Assembly: GCF_017357385.1 (NCBI RefSeq)
Contig: NZ_CP071632.1
Span: forward strand, 811,501 to 875,500
DNA length: 64,000 nt
Direction of reading: 5' to 3'
Origin: Rhizobium sp. NZLR1
Lineage (GTDB): Bacteria; Pseudomonadota; Alphaproteobacteria; Rhizobiales; Rhizobiaceae
The translations under genes and the position numbers were made by a program. Numbering within the stretch: position 1 is the stretch's first letter; each line of letters begins with the position of its first letter. The notes beneath the pieces were generated by a model. It did no database searches, was not told the origin of the DNA, and was given only the letters and a program-made list of their open reading frames with translations. Positions 17,652 through 28,235 of the stretch are shown here, in pieces.

Positions 17652-18700
17652 GCCGTCCTCCTGAGCGTCACGCAGCTGGCCGAAAAGCCTGGGCCCATGG
17701 CAATCATCGCCGCGCGCGCCGGCAACCCGGCACGGATCGCCCGTTCCAGCACGAACAGGATGGTCGGCGACGACATGTTGCCGTAGTCGGCAAGCACCGC
17801 ACGCTCGTGATCGAGCGAGCCGGGCGCCAGCGAAAGCGCGCTCTCCATCGCTGCCAGCACTTTCGTTCCGCCGGGATGGCATATGAAGCGGTCGATATCT
17901 GCCGGTTTCAGCCCGTTTCGCGCCAGAATGGCGCTCACCGCCGGACCAAGCTCGCGCTCGGCAAAGGGTGGCAGCGATTGCGCCAGCACGATGCCGAAGC
18001 CACCGTCGTCGATCTTCCAGCCCATGATGTCGAGCGTATCGGGGAAGAGGTGTTCGCCGGTCGATTCCACTTCCGCCATCCCGCCTCCGCCCGACCGCAG
18101 CACGCAGGCGGCAGCGCCGTCGCCGAACAGCGCTGTCGCGATGATGTTCGGCCGGGTCAGTTCGTCCAGCCGGAAGGCAAGCGTGCAAAGCTCGATCGAG
18201 ACGAACAGCACGACGGCGCCCGGCCGGCTCCGCGCCTGCCGCGAGGCGATCGCAAAGCCCGACACGCCGGCAGCACAGCCGAGCCCGAAGACCGGCACGC
18301 GCTCGATATCGGCCCTGAAGCCCATCCGGCGGGCCATCTGCGCGTCGAGGCTCGGCGTCGTAAAACCGGTGGAGGAGACCGTAACCACACAGTCGACATC
18401 CCTGGCCGTCAGCCCGGCCCGATGCAGTGCCGAGCTGGCGGCCTCAACGAAGAGCCCGCCCGCCACCTCCGCATAGGCCTCCATCCGATCCTGCCAGCCA
18501 TGCGGTTCGTCGAACCAGGCAAGCGGACGTGCCGCATGGCGCTTCTGAATACCGGCGCTGTCGAAGACGCGGGCAAGATGGCGAAAATCCTCGAAACGGT
18601 CGGCAAACAGCCGGCCGGAGGCTTCGACCGCCTCTTTCTGGAAAATGACATGTTCGGGTGCGGCGACGGCGAGGCTGACGAGTTTTACGGTATCGGTCAC
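17648..18700 (-). CDS. type III polyketide synthase
   Basis: A 350-residue chalcone/stilbene-synthase-like type III PKS. The catalytic triad can be placed at Cys142 (VFGLGCAAGVSGFA), His275 (FICHPGGTKVL) and Asn308 (DYGNMSSPTILF). GFGIVLAQSLPPF is also typical. Such enzymes extend acyl-CoA starters with malonyl-CoA into alkylpyrones or alkylresorcinols. The paired methyltransferase favours a methylated alkylpyrone-type lipid. The start ATG is at 18700. Confidence 0.88.
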   Translation of the reverse strand: MTDTVKLVSLAVAAPEHVIFQKEAVEASGRLFADRFEDFRHLARVFDSAGIQKRHAARPLAWFDEPHGWQDRMEAYAEVAGGLFVEAASSALHRAGLTARDVDCVVTVSSTGFTTPSLDAQMARRMGFRADIERVPVFGLGCAAGVSGFAIASRQARSRPGAVVLFVSIELCTLAFRLDELTRPNIIATALFGDGAAACVLRSGGGGMAEVESTGEHLFPDTLDIMGWKIDDGGFGIVLAQSLPPFAERELGPAVSAILARNGLKPADIDRFICHPGGTKVLAAMESALSLAPGSLDHERAVLADYGNMSSPTILFVLERAIRAGLPARAAMIAMGPGFSASCVTLRRTA

Positions 18701-18869
18701 TAAATTCTCCTTGTCGTTCCCGGCGTAACGCTGAGAACACGCGGTTTCGACGATTTATTCGGCCTCGGTGGCTTCACGAAGCCGTGATGGAGAAAATAGA
18801 GAGGCTGCCGAATAAAGCTCGGGGCAGCGGTGTTTTCTCCTCGCAACGTCACTTTCGAGGAGTTTTCCC

Positions 18870-19406
18870 ATGACGATCATGACAGTCCGTACTGCTTCCC
18901 TCATTCTCGGCGGCTGCCTTGCCGCTTCCGTTTTCTCCGGCCCGGTCTTTGCAGCCGGCAATGACAGCAGCACGATGCCAACCTGCAAGAAGGGTGAGAT
19001 CTACGACCAGAAGACCAAGAAATGCGTCAAGCAGCAGAGCGCCAACGTCTCGGACGAGAACCGCACCGACTACGCCTATTCGCTGGCCAAGACTGGCCGC
19101 TATGAGGAGGCGCTTGCCATGCTCGACACGGTCAAGGACCAGAACACGGCCGAGGTGCTGAACTATCGCGGTTATGCCACCCGCAAGCTCGGCCGCACCG
19201 ACGAGGGCATCTCCTACTACCTCAAGTCGGTGAAGATGGACCCGCAATACGCCAAGGTCCGCGAATATCTCGGCGAAGCCTATGTCATCAAGGGTCAGCT
19301 CGACCTCGCCAAGGATCAGTTGAGCACCATCAAGGCGATCTGCGGCACCGCTTGTGAGGAATATCAGGATCTGAACGCCGCCATCATCGACCCGTCGAAG
19401 ATCTGA
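18870..19406 (+). CDS. exported TPR protein
   Basis: A 178-residue protein with a signal peptide (MTIMTVRTASLILGGCLAASVFSGPVFA, cleavage after about 28). A cysteine pair follows in MPTCKKGEIYDQKTKKCVKQ. At least two TPR units lie at about 66-140 (TDYAYSLAKTGRYEEALAML; NYRGYATRKLGRTDEGISYY; YLGEAYVIKGQLDLAKDQL). It is periplasmic. It is the first gene of a unit with an ECF sigma and its anti-sigma, so it may be a target or an envelope-side partner of that system. Confidence 0.82.
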   Translation: MTIMTVRTASLILGGCLAASVFSGPVFAAGNDSSTMPTCKKGEIYDQKTKKCVKQQSANVSDENRTDYAYSLAKTGRYEEALAMLDTVKDQNTAEVLNYRGYATRKLGRTDEGISYYLKSVKMDPQYAKVREYLGEAYVIKGQLDLAKDQLSTIKAICGTACEEYQDLNAAIIDPSKI

Positions 19407-19451
19407 TTGGCAGGCACCGGCGGGAAACGGAACAGAGAAAGGCATGTGAGA

Positions 19452-20057
19452 ATGTCTGTCGCGCCTACCTCATTTCCTGCCTATAGTCGCGCGAGAATGG
19501 AATCGCCGGTTCGTCCGGCGGTTCCGAAAAATGCAGGATCGGCGGAGGCGGCCATCGCCAGCGAAGCGGATATCAGGAGCGGCCTGACGGAAAATCTGGC
19601 AAGGCTCTGGCGTTATGGTCTTGTTCTCTCGCATCAGCGTGATGTCGCCGACGACCTGGTGCAGGCGACCTGTGTTCGCGCGCTGGAACGCGCCGATCAG
19701 TTCGTCCCCGGCACCCGTCTCGACCGCTGGCTGTTTTCGATCCTGCATTCGATCTGGCTGAACGAGATCCGTTCCCGCAGGGTGCGCCAGGGCCAGGGTT
19801 TCGTCGATGCCCGGGAGACGCTGACCTTCGACGGCGCACATGCCACCGAAACGCAGGTGATGGCCGGTCAGGTGCTGAAACGGGTCAATGCCCTGCCCGA
19901 AGCACAGAGGACGGTGGTTTTCCTCGCCTATGTCGAAGGGCTTTCCTATCGCGAGGTGGCAAGCATATTGGATATTCCGATCGGAACAGTGATGAGCCGG
20001 CTGGCGGCTGCCCGCGCCAAGCTCTCAGGCGATGGCCTGGAAGGGGGACGGCAATGA
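19452..20057 (+). CDS. ECF-type RNA polymerase sigma factor
   Basis: A 201-residue ECF sigma factor. Region 2 is visible as VADDLVQATCVRALERADQF and DRWLFSILHSIWLNEIRSRR. Region 4 is LPEAQRTVVFLAYVEGLSYR and EVASILDIPIGTVMSRLAAA. The start is uncertain: ATG at 19452 is used here, while ATG 19497 would still leave region 2 intact. It overlaps the anti-sigma gene by four bases, the usual coupling for a sigma/anti-sigma pair. Confidence 0.87.
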   Translation: MSVAPTSFPAYSRARMESPVRPAVPKNAGSAEAAIASEADIRSGLTENLARLWRYGLVLSHQRDVADDLVQATCVRALERADQFVPGTRLDRWLFSILHSIWLNEIRSRRVRQGQGFVDARETLTFDGAHATETQVMAGQVLKRVNALPEAQRTVVFLAYVEGLSYREVASILDIPIGTVMSRLAAARAKLSGDGLEGGRQ

Positions 20058-20857
20058 ACACGAAGCAAATCATTCCCTCTGACGAGGAGCTGACCGCCTT
20101 CATCGACGGCGAATTGACGGCCGAAGAGGCCGCGCGCATCGAAACCCTGGTGAATGAAGACGAGAGCGTCGCCGAACGGCTGGAATTCCTGGCGCGCGCC
20201 AGCCTGCCCTTCGAGCGGGCCTTTGCCCCACTGCTGTCGCGGGCCCCGCGCCAGAAACTGGAGACGATGCTCGCCGCCATCCCCGTGCAAGAGCGCGCAA
20301 AATCCGGCTCCGCACCCATATTCGCCACCCGTCGCCACTTCCTCGGCGCGCTTGCCGCCTCGCTGATTGCCGGCATCGCCATCGACCGCGCTTTCATCGG
20401 CATCGGCAAAGGCTTTTCGGCAAGGGACGAAAACAGCGAATGGCGCGCCGTGGTCGCCGACTATATCTCCCTCTATACGCCGGAAACGCTGGCTGGCCCC
20501 GTTCCCGCCAGAGACGTCCAGACCGCCCAACTCGGATCCCTCGACGAAAAGCTCGGCCTGTCGCTGTCTCCCGAAGCCGTCTCGCTTCCGGGCATCGACT
20601 TCAAACGCGCTTTGCTGCTGCAATATGACGGCAAACCGCTCGCCCAGATCGCCTATCTCGACCCGGAAACCGGCCCGATGGCACTCTGCATCGTCAGATC
20701 AGATGCAGGCCCCAAGGCGCCGGACCTCGAAAACCGCAAGGGCATGAATGTCGTCTACTGGTCGAACGAAACGCACGCCTTCATGCTGATCGGACATGCG
20801 GCGGCGGATCGGATGACGGCGATTGCGGAGGGGGTGCGGGGGAGGGTTACGGTCTGA
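20054..20857 (+). CDS. transmembrane anti-sigma factor
   Basis: A 267-residue anti-sigma factor. The N-terminal cytosolic domain opens SDEELTAFIDGELTAEEAAR, standard for this class. One membrane helix follows at about 96-115 (FLGALAASLIAGIAIDRAFI), then a periplasmic domain of about 150 residues. The zinc-binding HxxxCxxC of ZAS-type anti-sigmas is absent from the N-terminal domain. It probably holds the upstream ECF sigma at the membrane until an envelope signal arrives. Confidence 0.83.
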   Translation: MNTKQIIPSDEELTAFIDGELTAEEAARIETLVNEDESVAERLEFLARASLPFERAFAPLLSRAPRQKLETMLAAIPVQERAKSGSAPIFATRRHFLGALAASLIAGIAIDRAFIGIGKGFSARDENSEWRAVVADYISLYTPETLAGPVPARDVQTAQLGSLDEKLGLSLSPEAVSLPGIDFKRALLLQYDGKPLAQIAYLDPETGPMALCIVRSDAGPKAPDLENRKGMNVVYWSNETHAFMLIGHAAADRMTAIAEGVRGRVTV

Positions 20858-20901
20858 CCGCGATTGGCCCGGCCTGATATTGGACGTGATAAATCCTGCT
20901 A

Positions 20902-21708
20902 TCAATTTCGTGTGAGGAACTGGCCGAGGCGGTTCACTAGCTTCGATGCCCAGAACATTGGAGTCGAGACACTGAAGCCGTGGTCAGCAAGGGCACGCAG
21001 CACTTCCTTGTTCTGACGCGATATGTTTTGGACGTTTTTGTTTGTGGCGCCCCCCAAGCGCATCCTGACCAACACGCGGGGGATATAAATGGTTTTGATG
21101 CGCGCGACTTCCAGAAATCGCATCATCAGCTCGACGTCGGCTGCCAGCCGATAACGCAGATCGAACGTCCCAAACCGGTCATAGATGTGACGTCGAACAT
21201 AGAATGTCGGATGCGGCGGACACCAGCCGCGTCCAAAAGAACCGGGTTCAAACGGACAGGATTTCCAATAACGGACTGTGCGATCGGTATGCTGGTTGGA
21301 AACATAGATGAGATCGCCATAGCAGCCGTCATAGGCTTCATCGTCCAGCGTGGCCGCCACGGTTTCGAGGGAGTCGCTGCTCTCGAAAGTGTCGTCCGCA
21401 TTCAAGAATCCGATGATGTCGCCGCTCGCAAGGCCAATCCCCTTGTTCATGGCCTCATAGATACCCCCGTCCCGTCCCGAAAGTACGCGGCGGTTGTCCG
21501 CCGGCGCCGAAGCAATGATGGCGAGCGTGGAATCGCTTGAGCCACCGTCGACGATGACGTGCTCGAAATCGCGGTAGGTTTGCATGTCGATGGACCGCAA
21601 CGTATCGGCAATGGTCTGCTCGGCGTTCCAGCAAACAGTGATAAGGCTTATCCGGGGAGTGCGTGGATCGGCAGTGTCAGCAGCCATTTTAACGGGTGTC
21701 TTGCTCAC
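20902..21708 (-). CDS. family 2 glycosyltransferase
   Basis: A 268-residue GT-A fold glycosyltransferase. It begins after a short leader with ISLITVCWNAEQTIADTLRS, then VIVDGGSSDSTLAII, RDGGIYEAMNKGIGLASGD and the metal-binding NADD at 103-106. It resembles WcaE-type transferases. It is divergent from the large polysaccharide operon beginning with rmlA and probably belongs to the same glycan; the acceptor is unknown. Confidence 0.85.
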   Translation of the reverse strand: MSKTPVKMAADTADPRTPRISLITVCWNAEQTIADTLRSIDMQTYRDFEHVIVDGGSSDSTLAIIASAPADNRRVLSGRDGGIYEAMNKGIGLASGDIIGFLNADDTFESSDSLETVAATLDDEAYDGCYGDLIYVSNQHTDRTVRYWKSCPFEPGSFGRGWCPPHPTFYVRRHIYDRFGTFDLRYRLAADVELMMRFLEVARIKTIYIPRVLVRMRLGGATNKNVQNISRQNKEVLRALADHGFSVSTPMFWASKLVNRLGQFLTRN

Positions 21709-21785
21709 ATTCTGAGGGGCGAAATCTGGCCAACCCGTAGCAGATAGAAAGGCGGCGTCGCAATCCGGTACCGCACATTATCCTC

Positions 21786-21804
21786 GATCAATGCTGGATT
21801 GATC
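21786..21804. promoter_or_regulatory. inverted repeat upstream of the polysaccharide operon
   Basis: GATCAAT-GCTGG-ATTGATC is an exact 7-bp inverted repeat, 136 bp before the rmlA start and 78 bp before the divergent glycosyltransferase. It is the strongest candidate operator in this control region; the cognate protein is unknown. Confidence 0.35.
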
Positions 21805-21940
21805 AGCGATTGGGCTACTTCCCGTCTCGGTAAGTGCATTGCATGCTGATCGATCTATCTGTAGTGAGCAGTGTCGAACAGCGATCGTCATCACGACAGG
21901 CTCGTGAATGCGCGCAGATTACCAAATTGCAGGAGGTCTC

Positions 21941-22852
21941 TTGTCTTCGAAGAAAAAGCTGCGCAAGGGCATCTTGCTCGCCGGGGGCTCGGGCACTCGG
22001 CTCCATCCCGCGACCCTCGCTATTTCGAAGCAACTTCTTCCGGTTTTTGACAAACCGATGATCTACTATCCCCTATCAACGCTGATGCTTGCAGGTATCC
22101 GGGATATCCTGATTATCTCTACGCCGCAGGACACGCCGCGTTTTGAACAGTTGCTGGGTGACGGCGCCCAATGGGGATTGAATCTTCAATATGCCGTGCA
22201 GGCCGCGCCGGAAGGCATTCCGCAGGCATTCTCGATCGGCAGGGAATTCATCGGGCGAGAGGCAACCGCCCTCGTGCTTGGAGACAATATTTTTTACGGC
22301 AACCTCCTGACGCATGATTTATCCGCGGCTTCCGAGAAATCGGACGAAGCGACGATCTTCGCGTATAAAGTCCACGATCCCGACCGGTATGGGGTAGTGG
22401 AATTTGACGGTCAGGGCAAAGTCCTCACCCTGGAGGAAAAGCCGTCCAGACCCCGCTCATCTTATGCGGTGACGGGTTTATATTTCTACGACAATGACGT
22501 GGTCGACATTGCTGCCGGCTTGAAACCCTCGCCGCGCGGTGAAACCGAAATTACCGATATCAATCGGCATTATTTGTCGGCCGGCAGGCTGAATGTTGCC
22601 GTCCTGGGAAGGGGGCATGCCTGGCTTGATACGGGCACGCATGATTCACTCCTTGAAGCCAGTCAGTTCATTGCCACCATCGAGCGGCGCCAGGGGCTGA
22701 AGATAGCCTGCCCCGAAGAAATCGCCTTTCATTTGGAATACATAGATGCCGAGCAGTTGCTAAGGCTGGCAGCTCCACTTGAAAAGAGCTCTTACGGTCG
22801 ATACCTCATCAGCCTGGTGAGGGAACCAGCTCCGCATTTCCCAACCGGCTGA
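21941..22852 (+). CDS. rmlA: glucose-1-phosphate thymidylyltransferase
   Basis: A 303-residue nucleotidyltransferase making dTDP-glucose from glucose-1-phosphate and dTTP. The N-terminal [20 protein letters not shown] (20-residue pyrophosphorylase motif), [20 protein letters not shown] and the [11 protein letters not shown] segment are diagnostic. The TTG at 21941 was chosen because AGGAGG lies immediately before it (21931-21936); the ATG at 21908 has no such site. First gene of the long operon; it feeds rmlB (41793-42848) and the fdt genes. Confidence 0.92.
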   Translation: MSSKKKLRKGILLAGGSGTRLHPATLAISKQLLPVFDKPMIYYPLSTLMLAGIRDILIISTPQDTPRFEQLLGDGAQWGLNLQYAVQAAPEGIPQAFSIGREFIGREATALVLGDNIFYGNLLTHDLSAASEKSDEATIFAYKVHDPDRYGVVEFDGQGKVLTLEEKPSRPRSSYAVTGLYFYDNDVVDIAAGLKPSPRGETEITDINRHYLSAGRLNVAVLGRGHAWLDTGTHDSLLEASQFIATIERRQGLKIACPEEIAFHLEYIDAEQLLRLAAPLEKSSYGRYLISLVREPAPHFPTG

Positions 22853-22875
22853 ACCGGCAAAACTGGAAACCAATC

Positions 22876-23250
22876 TTGTCTGCTTTTACCCTGCTTACGT
22901 TAAAGACGATGTCCGACGGACGAGGCGCGCTGACCGTCATGGAGGGAATACTGCCATTTCCGGTCGTCCGGAGCTTCTGGATCTATGGAGCCGACGGATA
23001 TACACGCGGCGGCCATCGTCATCACCAGACTCGGCAGGCGTTGGTCGCGCTTTCGGGAAGCGTGATGGTTTTGATGGACGATGGAAAAGCCCGGGAAGAG
23101 ATCACCTTGTCGTCACCGGACCAGTGCCTGTTGGTAGAGCCAAGGGACTGGCACGAAATGACGTTCGGTCCCGGTTCGATCCTGCTCGTTTTTGCCTCTC
23201 GCGGATATGATAAGGACGACTACATCGACACCCCTTATGAGCGGCTCTGA
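22876..23250 (+). CDS. fdtA: dTDP-4-keto-6-deoxyhexose 3,4-ketoisomerase (FdtA/QdtA-like)
   Basis: A 124-residue cupin of the WxcM-like C-terminal family. It isomerises dTDP-4-keto-6-deoxyglucose to the 3-keto sugar. The histidine-rich metal/active-site strand GGHRHHQTRQALVALSGSV and the tail DYIDTPYERL are typical. FdtA gives the galacto and QdtA the gluco configuration, and sequence alone here does not settle which. The start is TTG at 22876 (an internal ATG exists at 22909). It lies directly before the matching aminotransferase. Confidence 0.82.
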   Translation: MSAFTLLTLKTMSDGRGALTVMEGILPFPVVRSFWIYGADGYTRGGHRHHQTRQALVALSGSVMVLMDDGKAREEITLSSPDQCLLVEPRDWHEMTFGPGSILLVFASRGYDKDDYIDTPYERL

Positions 23251-23251
23251 G

Positions 23252-24358
23252 ATGATTGAGTATGAAAGTCTTGCGCAGGCCAACCGCGCGCTGATGGAAG
23301 AGTTGGAAGCGGTTGCTTCCCGTGTCATTCGTTCCGGGTGGTACATACTTGGCAACGAGGTCTCCTCGTTCGAGGTCGAATTCGCCGCCTTTGCGGAAAG
23401 CAAACATTGCATCAGCGTGGCCAATGGTCTGGATGCGCTGATCCTGTCGATTGAAGCGCTCGATCTGCCGAAAGGCAGCGAGATCATGGTTGCCTCCAAT
23501 ACCTATATAGCCACCATCCTGGCAATTCTTCGCGCGGGCCACAAACCCGTTCTGGTGGAGCCCGAACGCGAAACCTTCAATATAGATCCGGCGCGCCTTC
23601 CCGCTGCGCTCACACGCAACACGCAGGCAATCTGCGTGACGCATCTTTTCGGCAAAGCCTGCCGGATGACCGAGATCGCGGCGTTTGCGAGCGAACATGG
23701 TCTCAAGGTGATCGAAGATTGCGCGCAGTCTCATGGCGCGCGCTATGACGGCAAGCTGACCGGCACCTTTGGAATCGCCGGCTGCTTCAGCTTCTATCCG
23801 ACCAAGAATCTTGGAGCTCTCGGAGATGCGGGCGCGATCGTCACGGATGATGACGAATTTGCAGATCGCCTCAGACACATGCGCAATTACGGCTCGAAGA
23901 AAAAATATGAGAACGTCTATATCGGTGTAAATTCCAGGCTTGATGAGATGCAGGCGGCATTCCTGCGGGTCAAACTGCGTCACCTCGATGAGGTGACTGA
24001 ACATAAACGGGCCCTGGCCGGTATCTATTTTGCCAATCTGCCCAAATGGCTCGCGCAGCCGCTTCGTCGACCTGCCGAGTATGACGTATTTCATATCTTC
24101 GGGATACGGCACCCCGCCCGCGACGAATTGCGTCAGTGGCTGCTCGATAACGGTGTCAAGACCGAGATACATTATCCGATTGCACCGCATAGGCAGAAGG
24201 CAATGCAAGGCATTCTTTCCGGCGATTATCCCATTGCCGATGAACTGCATGCCACCGAGCTGAGCCTGCCTATTTCCGCCGGGCATAGCAGCGATGAGAT
24301 CGAGCGTGTCTGCAGCCTTCTCGCTGCGCTCCCGGAAAAGCTGAAGTTGGCGGCATGA
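23252..24358 (+). CDS. fdtB: dTDP-3-amino-3,6-dideoxyhexose transaminase (FdtB/QdtB-like)
   Basis: A 368-residue PLP-dependent sugar aminotransferase of the DegT/DnrJ/EryC1 family. The Schiff-base Lys185 lies in SFYPTKNLGALGDAGA. GWYILGNEVSSFEVEFA and EIHYPIAPHRQKAM are typical of FdtB/QdtB. It transfers an amino group to C3 of the FdtA product. The start at 23252 lies one base after the fdtA stop and places the family-typical IEYESLAQANRAL at the N-terminus; ATG 23237 is an alternative. No N-acetyltransferase (FdtC/QdtC) is seen in the window. Confidence 0.87.
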   Translation: MIEYESLAQANRALMEELEAVASRVIRSGWYILGNEVSSFEVEFAAFAESKHCISVANGLDALILSIEALDLPKGSEIMVASNTYIATILAILRAGHKPVLVEPERETFNIDPARLPAALTRNTQAICVTHLFGKACRMTEIAAFASEHGLKVIEDCAQSHGARYDGKLTGTFGIAGCFSFYPTKNLGALGDAGAIVTDDDEFADRLRHMRNYGSKKKYENVYIGVNSRLDEMQAAFLRVKLRHLDEVTEHKRALAGIYFANLPKWLAQPLRRPAEYDVFHIFGIRHPARDELRQWLLDNGVKTEIHYPIAPHRQKAMQGILSGDYPIADELHATELSLPISAGHSSDEIERVCSLLAALPEKLKLAA

Positions 24359-25232
24359 CAGAGCACCTGAAAGGACCGGCCTCGGCACGTGCGGATGACG
24401 ATTGGGATATCGTTATCAAGCCTTCCAAGGGCAATAGGCCGGATCTCGGCCTTGTCTGGCGATATCGCGATCTCGTCTGGATGTTTTTCAAGCGGGATTT
24501 CACCACATTTTACAAACAGACCATTCTCGGACCCATCTGGTACATCATCCAACCGTCGCTGACGGCGATGACCTATTATGTTGTGTTTGGAAAAATCGCT
24601 AATCTTTCCACGGATGGCCTTCCGCCCTTTCTGTTTTACATGTCGGGCACGATCATCTGGAGTTATTTTTCTGCCTGTCTGACCAACAACTCTGAAGTCT
24701 TCTCGAAGAACGCCAATCTGTTCGGCAAGGTTTATTTTCCGAGGCTTGTGGTGCCGCTATCCGTTGCGATGAGCGGCCTTGTCGCCTTTGCGATCCAGTT
24801 CCTCCTCTTGTTGACGGTTTCCATTGTCCTGAAAATTGCCAATCCCGATCTGGCCCTGAACTATTGGTTCCTGTTTCTGACGCCGCTGGTGCTTCTCTAT
24901 ATCGCCGTGCTGGGCATTGGTGCCGGGCTTGTGGTTTCTGCTCTCACGGTCCGTTTTCGCGATCTCGTCTACGCCGTCGGGTTCATGACGCAACTCTGGA
25001 TGTATGGTACGCCGATTGTGTACCCCTTCAGCCAGATCCCGGAACGGTATCATTGGTTCTATTACCTCAATCCAATGACGACGCCGGTTCAAACCTTCCG
25101 CTGGGCGCTATTCGACGCTCCCGCCTTGCCCGTCGGTCTTTGTCTCGCCAATCTCGCAGTGACTATCGCAATCACTCTATGCGGGCTGGCACTTTTCTCG
25201 CGGGCGGAAGCCAACGCGATGGATACCGTCTG

Positions 25233-25233
<1 letters not shown>
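24355..25233 (+). CDS. wzm: ABC-2 polysaccharide export permease (Wzm-like)
   Basis: A 292-residue membrane protein of the ABC-2 transporter family for polysaccharide export. The cytosolic N-terminal LVWRYRDLVWMFFKRDFTTF, then YKQTILGPIWYIIQPSLTAM, is the family hallmark. About six membrane helices follow. With the adjacent ATPase it moves a lipid-linked O-antigen or similar glycan across the inner membrane. Overlaps at both ends (ATGA, TGATG) tie it to its neighbours. Confidence 0.9.
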
Positions 25234-26548
<1,315 letters not shown>

Positions 26549-26552
<4 letters not shown>

Positions 26553-27529
26553 AGAGAGCGCTTGTCACTGGGGCGGATGGATTTATCGGCTCTCATCTTA
26601 TCGAGACGCTGGTCAGGTCGGGCGTCGAAGTTCGCGCCCTTTGCCAGTACAACTCGTTTTCCAGCTGGGGTTGGCTTGACCAGTCTGAATACCGCGGCCA
26701 ATTCGAGGTGATCCTTGGAGACGTCCGCGATCCGGCGCAGATGCGCTCCGTCGCCAAAGGCGTCGATACGGTTTTCCATCTCGCCGCTCTGATCGCTATA
26801 CCCTATTCCTATCAGGCCCCGTCGAGCTACATCGATACCAATGTGCATGGGACGCTGAACGTTCTTCAAGGGGCTCTCGACGCCGGCGTGGGAAGAGTGA
26901 TCCAGACATCGACGAGCGAGGTCTACGGGACGGCGCGTTTTGTGCCGATCAGCGAAAGCCATCCCCTGCAGGCGCAGTCGCCCTATTCGGCTTCCAAGAT
27001 CGGTGCCGATGCGATTGCCTACAGCTACCATTCGAGCTTTGATCTGCCGGTGACGATCGCACGGCCTTTCAACACGTTCGGCCCGAGACAATCTGCAAGG
27101 GCGGTTATTCCGACCGTGATTTCGCAGCTTCTGAGCGGACGAACGTCGTTGAAACTCGGCGCGCTCTCACCGACGCGGGATTTCAATTACGTGCAGGATA
27201 CGTGCGACGGCTTTTTGGCACTCGCCGCTTGCGACCAAGCCGTCGGCCAGACGGTCAATATCGGCTCCGGCAGCGAGATATCGATCGGCGAAACCGTTCA
27301 GCTCATCGCCGACATCATTGGCGTCAGCGTAGAGATCGAATGCGACGAGCAGCGTTTGCGTCCGGCAAACAGTGAAGTGGAACGCTTGTGCTGTGACAAC
27401 AGCCTGATCAAGTCTCTGACGGGATTTTCGCCGCGTTACAGCTTGGAAGATGGTTTGAAGGCAACGATCGAATGGCTGCGTCAGCCGCAGAATCTGGCGC
27501 GGTATAAGGCGGATATTTTCAATGTCTAG
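26549..27529 (+). CDS. LegB-like NDP-sugar 4,6-dehydratase
   Basis: A 326-residue extended SDR. The NAD motif TGADGFIGSHL begins at residue 7; the catalytic pair is Tyr146/Lys150 (SPYSASKIGAD). The order FNSF/SSWGWLD, VFHLAALIAIPYSYQAP, RPFNTFGPRQSARAVIPT and SPTRDFNYVQDTCDGF closely matches LegB, the GDP-GlcNAc 4,6-dehydratase of the legionaminic acid pathway of Campylobacter jejuni. This suggests a 4-keto-6-deoxy amino sugar as first intermediate. The substrate nucleotide is inferred from family similarity. Confidence 0.82.
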
Positions 27530-28235
27530 GCGCGCAGTCATTCTGGCGGGGGGAATGGGAACGCGGTTGCGGCCCTATACCGTCGTCCTTCCAAAACCTC
27601 TGATGCCGATCGGCGATTATCCTATTCTTGAGGTGATCATCCGTCAGCTGATATCACGCGGCTTTCAGCACATCACGCTTGCCGTCAACCATCAGGCCGA
27701 ATTGATCAAGGCGTTTTTCCAGGATGGGGACAAGTGGGGCGTACGCATCGACTATTCGCTGGAGGACGAGCCGCTTGGTACGATGGGTCCGCTACGGTTG
27801 ATCAAGGATCTGCCTGATAATTTTCTGGTGATGAACGGAGACATCCTGACGGACCTGAATTATGCCGATTTTCATGACGGTCATGTCCGCGACGGCAATA
27901 TATTCACAATCTCGTCCAAAACACGTCAGCATCGCATAGATTACGGCGTTCTTGATACCAGCGAGGCAGGACGCCTGACCGGCTTCCGGGAGAAGCCGAC
28001 GGCCGAGTATAAGGTCAGCATGGGCGTCTACATGGTGTCTTCGAGGGCAGTAGAGCACATACCGCAACGCGGCGCTTACGGCTTTGACCAGCTGATGCTC
28101 GATCTCCTTGCGGCAGACAAGCCGGCCACGGTGCGCGATTTTCAAGGCTATTGGCTCGATATCGGACGCCCCGACGATTATGCATTGGCGATCGAGCAGT
28201 TCGAAACCATGAAATCCAGGTTCTTGAATGGTTGA
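27522..28235 (+). CDS. sugar-phosphate nucleotidyltransferase
   Basis: A 237-residue NTP-transferase domain protein. RAVILAGGMGTRLRPYTVVL and PKPLMPIGDYPILEVIIRQL are the nucleotide-binding signature; the metal-binding aspartate is in FLVMNGDILTDLNY; YWLDIGRPDDYALA is near the end. It overlaps the LegB-like gene by 8 bp. In C. jejuni the corresponding partner of LegB is PtmE, which makes GDP-glucosamine; this protein lacks the CBS domains of PtmE. It may supply the NDP-sugar for the dehydratase. The nucleotide and sugar are unproven. Confidence 0.78.
   Translation: MSRRAVILAGGMGTRLRPYTVVLPKPLMPIGDYPILEVIIRQLISRGFQHITLAVNHQAELIKAFFQDGDKWGVRIDYSLEDEPLGTMGPLRLIKDLPDNFLVMNGDILTDLNYADFHDGHVRDGNIFTISSKTRQHRIDYGVLDTSEAGRLTGFREKPTAEYKVSMGVYMVSSRAVEHIPQRGAYGFDQLMLDLLAADKPATVRDFQGYWLDIGRPDDYALAIEQFETMKSRFLNG

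Noticed and set aside
18800..18835. GCTGCC/GGCAGC hairpin before the TPR gene as a riboswitch or attenuator
   Set aside because: The stem is six bases with a 13-base loop. No known riboswitch core or leader peptide could be found.
23102..24388. A 428-codon open frame on the minus strand
   Set aside because: Antisense of the FdtB-like aminotransferase, which has the PLP lysine and family motifs.
24864..25232. An N-terminal extension of the Wzt ATPase
   Set aside because: The open frame overlaps the Wzm gene. The ATG at 25233 in a TGATG overlap gives the normal Wzt N-terminus.
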